A DNA stretch of 10,394 nt from an uncultured Porticoccus sp. (GTDB taxonomy: Bacteria > Pseudomonadota > Gammaproteobacteria > Pseudomonadales > Porticoccaceae). The notes beneath the pieces are model-generated. The model was not told the DNA's origin and searched no databases. It was given only the letters and a program-made list of their open reading frames with translations. Position numbers and translations under genes: made by a program. Positions 1 through 5,136 of this stretch are shown in pieces. Location of the stretch: positions 1-10,394 of the forward strand of contig CATLZI010000055.1 of assembly GCA_950063125.1 (NCBI GenBank). The letters run 5' to 3'. Each line of letters begins with the position of its first letter. Within the stretch, counting starts at the first letter, position 1.

Positions 1-107
1 AGCTCCCTGGCAAACAGGCACACGGCTTCCTGCCAATCCAGCCATTCGATAGGCTGGCCTGCCTGATTGAGTCGTAAAATTCTCGGTTGTATCACGCCGA
101 CCACCAC
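1..107 (-). CDS. HNH endonuclease family protein, N-terminal fragment (cut by window edge)
   Basis: The minus strand is open from about 107 to the left edge and reads VVVGVIQPRILRLNQAG, then QPIEWLDWQEAVCLFAREL. The stretch PRILRLNQAG-QPIEWLDWQEA resembles the start of a small HNH endonuclease common in gammaproteobacteria (ILRLN..G.P..WLDWQ.A....ARD). This is recognition from memory of the family. The HNH catalytic part would lie to the left of the window and cannot be checked. No ATG is in frame. GTG codons at 107, 104 and 95 are possible starts; I prefer 107 because a GGA lies 8 nt upstream of it, but this is uncertain. The nearest good upstream promoter is at 338-311, with an intrinsic terminator (178-151) in between, so expression may depend on read-through. 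An antisense accident is unlikely given the family-like sequence, but only about 35 codons are visible. Confidence 0.6.
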   Translation of the reverse strand, partial: MVVGVIQPRILRLNQAGQPIEWLDWQEAVCLFARE

Positions 108-150
108 TGCTGAATTCCAGAGTGAGCTGCAGACCGTCTTTCCAAAATGT

Positions 151-178
151 AAAAAGCCCCGTCAAGAACAAACGGGGC
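151..178 (-). terminator. Intrinsic terminator, minus strand
   Basis: The stem GCCCCGT (156-162) pairs perfectly with ACGGGGC (172-178) around a 9-nt loop. On the minus strand the hairpin is followed at once by TTTTT (155-151), the classic form of a Rho-independent terminator. There is no T tract on the plus-strand side. It lies between the promoter at 338-311 and the HNH-like gene start near 107, so it either ends a short RNA or attenuates that gene. Confidence 0.8.
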
Positions 179-207
179 CTGGGGATCAGAGCAAAAAGGC
201 ATAAAGC

Positions 208-238
208 ATACCCACCGCAGCATCACGGGTATTTTTTT
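208..238 (+). terminator. Terminator-like hairpin with T7, plus strand
   Basis: ATACCC (208-213) pairs with GGGTAT (227-232) around a 13-nt loop, and a run of seven T (232-238) follows on the plus strand. The stem is only 6 bp, so strength is uncertain. No plus-strand gene is seen to its left, so it may instead be just an internal stem of the minus-strand candidate RNA. Confidence 0.35.
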
Positions 239-310
239 GGGGCGGCACACTGCTTTGGGCTCATTGCTGCAACTGAAGGCCTATTGCTCCTGCGAGGTAC
301 AACTTCAGCA

Positions 311-338
311 ATAATAAACCCGGAGAAAACACTGTCAA
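311..338 (-). promoter_or_regulatory. Sigma70-type promoter, minus strand
   Basis: On the minus strand a perfect -35 box TTGACA (338-333) is followed after 16 bp by TATTAT (316-311), a 5/6 match to the -10 consensus. This is the best promoter match seen in the window. Transcription would start near 304 and run left towards the terminator at 178-151 and the HNH-like gene. Confidence 0.6.
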
Positions 339-342
339 CAGA

Positions 343-382
343 TAAAAAATAAAGCCCTGATACAGGAGATATCAGGGCTTTA
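343..382 (-). terminator. Strong intrinsic terminator, mainly minus strand
   Basis: A perfect 12-bp stem (350-361 with 371-382; core AAAGCCCTGAT / ATCAGGGCTTT) encloses a 9-nt loop. On the minus strand it continues into TTTTTT and ATC (349-342). On the plus strand only TTT follows, so minus-strand termination is the better reading. No minus-strand protein gene lies immediately to its right, so what transcript it ends is unclear. It also insulates the promoter at 338-311. Confidence 0.75.
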
Positions 383-399
383 GGGGCAGTACAGGAAAT

Positions 400-423
400 T
401 GTGGTTCCCATCTGGAAACCACA
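400..423. other. Stable hairpin of unknown role
   Basis: TGTGGTT (400-406) pairs perfectly with AACCACA (417-423). Two further C-G pairs next to a bulged A extend the stem around a CATCT loop. No T tract follows on either side. It lies 17 bp from the terminator at 343-382, in a stretch without coding potential, and may be part of a minus-strand RNA ending there. Confidence 0.5.
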
Positions 424-433
424 GAATAACCTA

Positions 434-490
434 ACATCCATGTTTTTCCTTGGTCATTGCGTTACACATCCATGTGTCACAGCGTCCATG
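434..490. repeat. TCCATG repeat group with a short palindrome
   Basis: ACATCCATGT occurs at 434-443 and again at 466-475, and its TCCATG core recurs at 485-490. The cores start at 437, 469 and 485, that is 32 and 16 bp apart. The middle copy sits in a perfect palindrome ACACAT-CC-ATGTGT (464-477). This may be a group of protein-binding sites upstream of xseB or of a minus-strand RNA. It could also be chance in AT-rich sequence. Confidence 0.35.
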
Positions 491-511
491 CCACATCACT
501 ATCTACTTTTT

Positions 512-549
512 CCAATGCCGCCACCATTGGTATTTTTCTGTTTTTTTTG
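512..549 (+). terminator. Intrinsic terminator-like hairpin, plus strand
   Basis: CCAATG (512-517) pairs with CATTGG (525-530) around a 7-nt loop and is followed by a T-rich tract (531-549) that includes runs of five and eight T. This fits a plus-strand Rho-independent terminator, although the stem is short. No plus-strand gene lies upstream in the window, so the transcript it would end is unknown. It separates the xseB promoter region from anything to the left. Confidence 0.5.
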
Positions 550-582
550 TAGGAAAAAGATTACAGATGCGCGCTCACAGAA

Positions 583-611
583 TTGACCACATCACTTGGC
601 TCGGTTAGTGT
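583..611 (+). promoter_or_regulatory. Candidate promoter for xseB-ispA(-dxs)
   Basis: TTGACC (583-588, 5/6 match to the -35 consensus) lies exactly 17 bp from TAGTGT (606-611, only 3/6 match to the -10). Transcription would start near 618, about 20 nt before the xseB GTG and just upstream of its ribosome binding site. Placement and spacing favour it; the -10 box is weak. Confidence 0.35.
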
Positions 612-638
612 TGCAGCTTGATTTTTGGAGCGTAAAAC

Positions 639-872
639 GTGGCCAGCCGCAAAAAACCATTGGATTTTGAGGAAAAACTGCACCAGCTTGAAGAACTGGT
701 CAATGACATGGAAAAGGGGACTCTAAGTCTGGAGGACTCTCTCAAAGCCTTTGAAGCGGGCATTAAAATAACCCGCGAATGCCAGCAGGCACTCAAGGAT
801 GCCCAGCTTAAAGTCGATATGCTGACTAGCGGATCCTCTGAACCCAAGGTCTTTGATCCTGAGAGCGGCTGA
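639..872 (+). CDS. xseB: Exodeoxyribonuclease VII small subunit
   Basis: This 77-residue protein is the small subunit of exonuclease VII, which with XseA degrades single-stranded DNA in both directions to short oligonucleotides in the cytoplasm. The length matches the family (E. coli XseB has 80 residues). Family features are visible: FEEKLHQLEELVNDMEKG near residues 10-27, then LSLEDSLKAFEAGIKI, then the second helix with QQALKDAQLKVDML, which together form the two-helix hairpin. The start is GTG at 639, supported by GGAG (627-630) 8 nt upstream; no ATG lies nearby. Its stop overlaps the ispA start by one base (TGATG), which suggests translational coupling. The pairing of xseB with ispA and dxs is a conserved gammaproteobacterial arrangement. 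xseA is not in the window. Confidence 0.95.
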   Translation: MASRKKPLDFEEKLHQLEELVNDMEKGTLSLEDSLKAFEAGIKITRECQQALKDAQLKVDMLTSGSSEPKVFDPESG

Positions 873-1762
873 TGGACACCCTACGTTTTGCAGACTTTCA
901 GCAGCAGTCGCAGCAGCGGATTGATCGACACCTCAATGCCATGCTCCCCATTGCCGGCCAGGGAGAAACCACCCTTTTCGAGGCAATTCGCTACAGCCTG
1001 TTCAACGGCGGCAAACGCATTCGCCCATTACTGGCCTACGCTGCGGCCAAGGCCGTGGGTGAAATCAATCCTTCCACCGACCGGGTAGCGGCGGCACTGG
1101 AAATGATTCACGCCTATTCCCTGATTCACGATGATCTTCCCGCCATGGACAACGATGATTTGCGCCGTGGCAAGCCCAGCTGCCATATTGCCTTTGACGA
1201 GGCCACAGCGATTCTGGCTGGCGACGGCCTGCAAGCACTCGCATTTGAACAGCTCCTCGAGGCACAGCAGTTGCCCCCACAGACAACGCTGCGCTTACTC
1301 GCGATGCTGACCAAAGCAGCTGGCATCGATGGCATGGTTTACGGTCAGGCCATCGATATGGCTGCCGTCAACCAAACGCTCACACTCCCGCAACTGGAAC
1401 ATATGCACCGCCACAAGACCGGCGCCATGATTACCGCCAGTGTGATGATGGGGGGAATGACAGTCGGCGCCTCGGAACGGCAGCTCGGTGCGCTGAAAGA
1501 TTATGGCGAGGCAATCGGTCTCGCGTTTCAGGTGCAGGATGATATTCTCGATGCCATAACCAATACCGCTGTGCTTGGGAAGCAACAGGGGTCGGACCAG
1601 GCCCGCAACAAACCCACTTATCTATCGCTGCTGGGCATTGATGGCGCCCGTCAAAAAGCTGCCGAGCTTCACGGCAAGTCACTGACTGCACTGGCCAGTT
1701 TCGATGAGCGCGCAGACCAGCTTCGCGCCATAGCAGACTATATCGTTAAAAGGGAATACTAA
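872..1762 (+). CDS. ispA: Farnesyl diphosphate synthase (short-chain polyprenyl synthase)
   Basis: This 296-residue enzyme condenses isopentenyl diphosphate with dimethylallyl and then geranyl diphosphate to make farnesyl diphosphate, precursor of undecaprenyl phosphate and quinone side chains. All family signatures are present: GGKRIRP (46-52) binding diphosphate; the first aspartate-rich motif DDLPAMD (87-93) followed by NDDLRRGKP; the HKTG segment (181-184); and the second aspartate-rich motif DDILD (223-227) with GKQQGSDQARNKPTY behind it. The two residues inserted in the first motif (DDxxxxD) are typical of bacterial farnesyl synthases. Length and start fit the E. coli enzyme (299 residues). 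The ATG overlaps the xseB stop, so it is probably translated by coupling; only a weak GAGAG precedes it. A close relative making geranyl or geranylgeranyl diphosphate is possible but less likely. Confidence 0.95.
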   Translation: MDTLRFADFQQQSQQRIDRHLNAMLPIAGQGETTLFEAIRYSLFNGGKRIRPLLAYAAAKAVGEINPSTDRVAAALEMIHAYSLIHDDLPAMDNDDLRRGKPSCHIAFDEATAILAGDGLQALAFEQLLEAQQLPPQTTLRLLAMLTKAAGIDGMVYGQAIDMAAVNQTLTLPQLEHMHRHKTGAMITASVMMGGMTVGASERQLGALKDYGEAIGLAFQVQDDILDAITNTAVLGKQQGSDQARNKPTYLSLLGIDGARQKAAELHGKSLTALASFDERADQLRAIADYIVKREY

Positions 1763-1778
1763 CGTACAGGGCTATTCA

Positions 1779-1813
1779 CCCCGGTAAAGCGGGGACGTTT
1801 CGCACGTCTTTTT
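1779..1813 (+). terminator. Weak terminator or attenuator between ispA and dxs
   Basis: Two adjacent short hairpins lie in the 89-bp gap: CCCCG/CGGGG (1779-1783 with 1790-1794), and GACGT/ACGTC (1794-1798 with 1804-1808), the latter followed directly by TTTTT (1809-1813). Each stem is only 5 bp and they share base 1794, so they compete in part. This may end a fraction of xseB-ispA transcripts or just be a partial attenuator before dxs. Confidence 0.4.
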
Positions 1814-1851
1814 GGTGTAAGATTGTACCCTTTACCCAGAATTGATCTTGC

Positions 1852-3789
1852 ATGCCAAAGACCTTTGATGACATCCCCCTGATTCGTCCGGAAACCCCAC
1901 TGCTGGACACCATCGATCAGCCCTTTCATCTCCGCGAACTGGAACCGGAGCAGCTGCCAGCGCTCGCAAATGAATTGCGCGCCTATCTGCTTTACAGTGT
2001 CGGAAAAAGTGGCGGCCATTTCGGTGCTGGCCTGGGAACCGTCGAGCTGACCATTGCCCTGCATTATGTCTACAACACGCCCCATGACCGTCTGGTATGG
2101 GATGTTGGCCATCAGGCCTACCCCCATAAAATCCTGACCAGTCGACGCGACCTGATGCTCCACATCCGGCAGATGGAAGGCCTCTCGGCATTCCCAAAAC
2201 GCTCAGAGAGTGAATATGACACCTTCGGTGGCGGTCATTCCAGCACATCCATCAGCGCCGCCCTGGGGATGGCGCTGGGCTCCGCCCTCAATGGTGAGAA
2301 ACGCAAGGCGGTGGCAGTAATCGGGGACGGAGCCATGACCGCAGGCATGGCTTTCGAGGCACTCAATCATGCCGCCCACACCGATGCCGACCTACTGGTG
2401 TTGCTGAACGACAACAATATGTCCATCTCCCACAATGGGGGGGGGCTTGCTACCTATTTTTCGAAAATCTGGTCAAGCCGGTTCTATAACTCCATCCGCG
2501 AAGGGGGCAAAAAGGTGCTCCGCTCAATACCCTCAGCGGCCACCTTTGTTCGCAAAACCGAAGAACACCTCAAAGCCATGGTGGCGCCCGGTATTGTCTT
2601 TGAAGAGTTGGGCTTCAACTACATCGGACCTATCGACGGACACAACCTGCCACTGCTGGTGCAAACGCTGCGCAATCTGCGCTGCCTGAACGGCCCTATC
2701 CTGTTGCATACCATTACCCGCAAGGGCAAGGGATTTGGCCCCGCCGAAGCAGACCCGGTGGGCTATCATGCACTGAACAAGATTGAGCCGAAAACCAAGC
2801 CCCAGATAGCGGTGGCAAAACCCGTCGCCAAGATCAGTCCGCCAAAACTCAAATACCAGCAGGTATTCGGTAACTGGCTGTGCGATATGGCAGAGAAAGA
2901 TTCACGCCTGGTGGGGATTACACCGGCCATGTGCGAAGGCTCTGGGATGGTCGAATTTGCCAACCGCTTTGCAGATCGCTTCCACGATGTAGCCATCGCG
3001 GAACAACACGCCGTCACATTGGCCGCAGGGATGGCCTGTGAGGGAATCAAGCCTGTCGTGGCTATCTACTCCACCTTTCTGCAGCGCGCCTATGATCAGC
3101 TGATTCACGATGTGGCGCTACAGGGTCTGGATGTACTTTTTGGTATTGATCGCGCCGGGCTTGTAGGAGAAGACGGACCAACCCATGCCGGCAGTTTTGA
3201 TCTTACCTACCTGCGCTGCATCCCGAACATGCTGGTGATGACCCCCTCTGATGAAAACGAAACCCGCCAGTTGCTCTATACCGGCTATATTCACAACGGC
3301 CCGGCTGCAGTCCGCTACCCCAGGGGGACGGGGCCCGGCGTAGCAATCGAACAGGCGATGACCGCACTGCCAATAGGCAAAGGGCTGATCCGTCGAAAAG
3401 GCCATCAGGTGGCCATACTAAACTTTGGCACCCTACTACCTGCAGCTATGGAAGCCGCCGAAAAACTGGACGCCACCGTGGTGGATATGCGCTTTGTAAA
3501 ACCCCTGGACAAAGAACTGATAACTCGGCTGGCTACACAACATACCCTGCTGGTCACTCTCGAAGAAAATACCACCCAGGGTGGCGCTGGTGCCGCTGTC
3601 AGCGAGCATCTGGCCTGTATGGGTTTTCTGGTACAGGTAATGCATCTGGGTCTGCCGGATATCTTTCTGGAACATGGCAGCCATCAACAGCAACTGACGG
3701 CGGCCGGACTGGATGCAGCCGGTGTCCTGCGGAGCATCCAGCAACGGCTGCAACAAAAAGACAATAACCTGTCGGATACCGCGTACTGA
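1852..3789 (+). CDS. dxs: 1-deoxy-D-xylulose-5-phosphate synthase
   Basis: This 645-residue thiamine-diphosphate enzyme condenses pyruvate and glyceraldehyde 3-phosphate into DXP, the first step of the MEP isoprenoid pathway and a precursor of thiamine and pyridoxal phosphate. Signatures seen: [15 protein letters not shown] with His56; [11 protein letters not shown] (83-93); the ThDP/Mg motif starting GDGAMTAG (158-165) and ending LNDNNMS (185-191); catalytic Glu384 in [31 protein letters not shown] with His445; and RYPRG (488-492). It is slightly longer than the E. coli enzyme (620) because of linker and tail residues. The ATG at 1852 is preferred since the N terminus reads like Pseudomonas Dxs, although no clear Shine-Dalgarno sequence precedes it. 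A run of nine G (2437-2445) encodes Gly-Gly-Gly at 196-198 where relatives usually have Val-Gly-Gly. The frame is intact. Confidence 0.98.
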   Translation: MPKTFDDIPLIRPETPLLDTIDQPFHLRELEPEQLPALANELRAYLLYSVGKSGGHFGAGLGTVELTIALHYVYNTPHDRLVWDVGHQAYPHKILTSRRDLMLHIRQMEGLSAFPKRSESEYDTFGGGHSSTSISAALGMALGSALNGEKRKAVAVIGDGAMTAGMAFEALNHAAHTDADLLVLLNDNNMSISHNGGGLATYFSKIWSSRFYNSIREGGKKVLRSIPSAATFVRKTEEHLKAMVAPGIVFEELGFNYIGPIDGHNLPLLVQTLRNLRCLNGPILLHTITRKGKGFGPAEADPVGYHALNKIEPKTKPQIAVAKPVAKISPPKLKYQQVFGNWLCDMAEKDSRLVGITPAMCEGSGMVEFANRFADRFHDVAIAEQHAVTLAAGMACEGIKPVVAIYSTFLQRAYDQLIHDVALQGLDVLFGIDRAGLVGEDGPTHAGSFDLTYLRCIPNMLVMTPSDENETRQLLYTGYIHNGPAAVRYPRGTGPGVAIEQAMTALPIGKGLIRRKGHQVAILNFGTLLPAAMEAAEKLDATVVDMRFVKPLDKELITRLATQHTLLVTLEENTTQGGAGAAVSEHLACMGFLVQVMHLGLPDIFLEHGSHQQQLTAAGLDAAGVLRSIQQRLQQKDNNLSDTAY

Positions 3790-3830
3790 AACCACGCCGC
3801 TGGCATTGGCAACGGAGGCTGGCAACGGCT

Positions 3831-4670
3831 TCACTGCTGGGGAGGGTTTTCACCGCGTTCAGTTTCGGGCTGGCCCGACAGGATCTGCCCAATCAGTCCG
3901 GCACCACCGAGGCTCCAGCCACCGTCCACCGGTAACACAGCGCCACTGATGTAGCTCGCGGCAGAAGAACCGAGAAACATCGCCGCAGCGGCAATATCGG
4001 CCGCTGTGCCCTGACGTTTCATTGGCACTGAATCGGCTATCTGTCGGGCACCCTTCGGGCCCGGTGGCGACAGTCGCTTCATTCCCTCAGTTCCCTCAAT
4101 AGGGCCCGGCACCAGCGAGTTTACCCGGATGCCTTCCGCCCCCCACTCCAGTGCCGTGGTGCGGGTGAGCATATCGACACCCGCTTTGGCGGCACAGACA
4201 TGGGATTGCATTTCCATTGGCACAAAGGCCTGTGGCGCGGAAATATTTATCACACAGCCGCCCGGTTTCCGCAGGTAGGGATGACAGAAACGGAGCACCT
4301 GAAAAGTCCCCAACAGGTCAATATCCATCACTGCCTTGAATGCATTGCCGGACATGCTCTTGGCCGCCGCCGGGAAATTGCCCGCCGCACCGGAGACCAG
4401 CACATCGCTGGGACCCAGTTGGCGGTGGGTCTCCTCAAAAACCACTTCCAGTCGCCCGGCATCGCGCACATCGGCAGCAAAGCCCAATACAGTGCCGCCA
4501 TATTCCTGCAATGCCAGCACCGCCGCATCGACTTTGGCCTGGGAGCGACTGAGTACGGCAACAGACGCACCGGCCTGCGCAAAACCCCGGGCAATACCCA
4601 GGTTGATACCGCTGGTGCCGCCGGCAACAAACACCACGCTGCCACGATAATCGAAAGAACACTGGGGCAT
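3831..4670 (-). CDS. Short-chain dehydrogenase similar to peroxisomal 2,4-dienoyl-CoA reductase
   Basis: This 279-residue protein has a Rossmann fold SDR layout: GGTSGIN at 17-23, acidic AADVRD near 65-70, SGAAGNFP (93-100) in place of NNAG, NISAP with Ser144, Lys162, and VNSLVPGPIEGTEGM followed by PVDGG near the end. The stretch AGNF...NAFKAVMDID..GTF...GPI.GTEG is strongly reminiscent of animal peroxisomal 2,4-dienoyl-CoA reductase (DECR2), which reduces dienoyl-CoA esters with NADPH during breakdown of polyunsaturated fatty acids. As in that enzyme the usual SDR catalytic tyrosine is absent (Val158 four residues before Lys162), while the Asp in MDID (Asp118), implicated in catalysis in the peroxisomal enzyme, is kept. 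The third glycine of the nucleotide motif is Asn23. The start is fixed by AGGAG (4679-4683) 8 nt upstream of the ATG. The substrate is inferred; another SDR activity is possible. Confidence 0.85.
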   Translation of the reverse strand: MPQCSFDYRGSVVFVAGGTSGINLGIARGFAQAGASVAVLSRSQAKVDAAVLALQEYGGTVLGFAADVRDAGRLEVVFEETHRQLGPSDVLVSGAAGNFPAAAKSMSGNAFKAVMDIDLLGTFQVLRFCHPYLRKPGGCVINISAPQAFVPMEMQSHVCAAKAGVDMLTRTTALEWGAEGIRVNSLVPGPIEGTEGMKRLSPPGPKGARQIADSVPMKRQGTAADIAAAAMFLGSSAASYISGAVLPVDGGWSLGGAGLIGQILSGQPETERGENPPQQ

Positions 4671-4703
4671 AAATCTGTCTCCTGAAATGGTGGGACTGAA
4701 CAG

Positions 4704-4755
4704 GTCCGGTCGTCAGCCAGCTATGAAGGCTAACAGACGGCTCAGTCAGCCGGAC
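4704..4755 (-). other. Inverted repeat between yqcC and the SDR gene
   Basis: GTCCGG (4704-4709) is complementary to CCGGAC (4750-4755), and a smaller AGCC/GGCT pair lies between them. The outer arm overlaps the last codons of yqcC. No T tract follows, so this is not a standard terminator; it might be an intercistronic fold that adjusts mRNA stability or read-through into the SDR gene. Chance occurrence is possible. Confidence 0.25.
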
Positions 4756-5111
4756 AGCAGCTGGTCAATTGCTGTCAATGCGGCGATCAACTGCTCCGCA
4801 TCCGCCTCGATTGATTGTCCCCTGGCGATTGAGTCTCCCCTGGAAATTGATAGCCCTCTGAAATACTCCTCTGCCATGGGTGCGATCCCACAGGCGGCGG
4901 GCAGCGGAGCACCGCACTGCACCAGATCCTGCATACGCGGGAGAAAAATAAACTGCAACCATTCGACAAATTCCAGCGTATCAATGGCAAAGGGTTGGTC
5001 ACTGGCCAGGGCTTCTGCGCTCGGTGCCGTTTCAGACCAGACATTGAGATCGCGCAAATGCTGTTCCACGGCAAAGAGCCGGATAGTCAGTTGCCGACGG
5101 ACATCACTCAT
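4746..5111 (-). CDS. yqcC: YqcC family protein (DUF446)
   Basis: This 121-residue protein belongs to the small YqcC/DUF446 family, whose biochemical function is not established; in E. coli yqcC lies next to the tRNA pseudouridine synthase gene truC. The family core is clear: ALASDQPFAIDTLEF-VEWLQFIFLPRM (residues 34-60), then PLPAACGIAPMAEEYF (69-84). It appears all-helical and soluble, with no signal peptide. It is longer than E. coli YqcC (109), and the extra length coincides with a hexapeptide repeat (RGLSIS, RGDSIA, RGQSIE; residues about 85-102) between the core and the last helix. The start is ATG at 5111, with GGGAG (5118-5122) 6 nt upstream. It follows dinG by 25 bp, so co-transcription is likely. 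No truC is seen here. Confidence 0.9.
   Translation of the reverse strand: MSDVRRQLTIRLFAVEQHLRDLNVWSETAPSAEALASDQPFAIDTLEFVEWLQFIFLPRMQDLVQCGAPLPAACGIAPMAEEYFRGLSISRGDSIARGQSIEADAEQLIAALTAIDQLLSG
4808..4861 (-). repeat. Three 18-bp imperfect tandem repeats inside yqcC
   Basis: Units at 4808-4825, 4826-4843 and 4844-4861 on the plus strand: the first two match at 16 of 18 bases, and the third matches the first at 12 of 18. Read on the coding strand they give three in-frame RGxSIx hexapeptides. The pattern suggests local duplication that lengthened the protein before its last helix. Confidence 0.75.
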
Positions 5112-5136
5112 TTTTGTCTCCCGACAGCTTGTATCA

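Larger units (their letters stand above)
151..304 (-). ncRNA. Candidate small RNA, or attenuated 5' leader of the HNH-like gene
   Basis: A near-consensus promoter (338-311) predicts a start near 304, and an intrinsic terminator ends at 151, giving an RNA of about 150 nt with no convincing ORF inside. Visible structure on the minus strand includes a 7-pair stem GCTGAAG / CTTCAGT (one wobble pair) at the 5' end enclosing a small CCT-CGC-AGG hairpin, a central ATACCC / GGGTAT stem (232-208), and the terminator. I compared it by eye with 6S, 4.5S/SRP, CsrB/RsmY-type RNAs and common riboswitches and recognised none. The alternative is a 5' untranslated leader of the downstream HNH gene in which the terminator acts as an attenuator. 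No long antiterminator pairing was obvious. Confidence 0.35.

Noticed and set aside
151..304. Known structural RNAs (6S, SRP RNA, CsrB/RsmY type, common riboswitches)
   Set aside because: Hallmark sequences such as the SRP GGAAGGAAGCAGCC loop, repeated GGA loops or the closing stem of 6S RNA are absent.
223..441. Minus-strand ORF of 72 codons in the left non-coding stretch
   Set aside because: It runs through the strong terminator at 343-382 and the promoter at 311-338, has no family resemblance and no good ribosome binding site.
122..586. Short plus-strand ORFs (122-352 and 401-586)
   Set aside because: Low-complexity or unfamiliar translations that cross terminator hairpins; no ribosome binding site or known motif.
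3790..3830. Direct repeat GGCAACGG (3808-3815 and 3821-3828) between dxs and the SDR gene
   Set aside because: Too short to interpret; no stem with a T tract forms, so it is not a terminator for the convergent genes.
4200..4685. Plus-strand ORF of 161 codons opposite the SDR gene
   Set aside because: It lies entirely opposite a well-supported SDR coding region and resembles no family.
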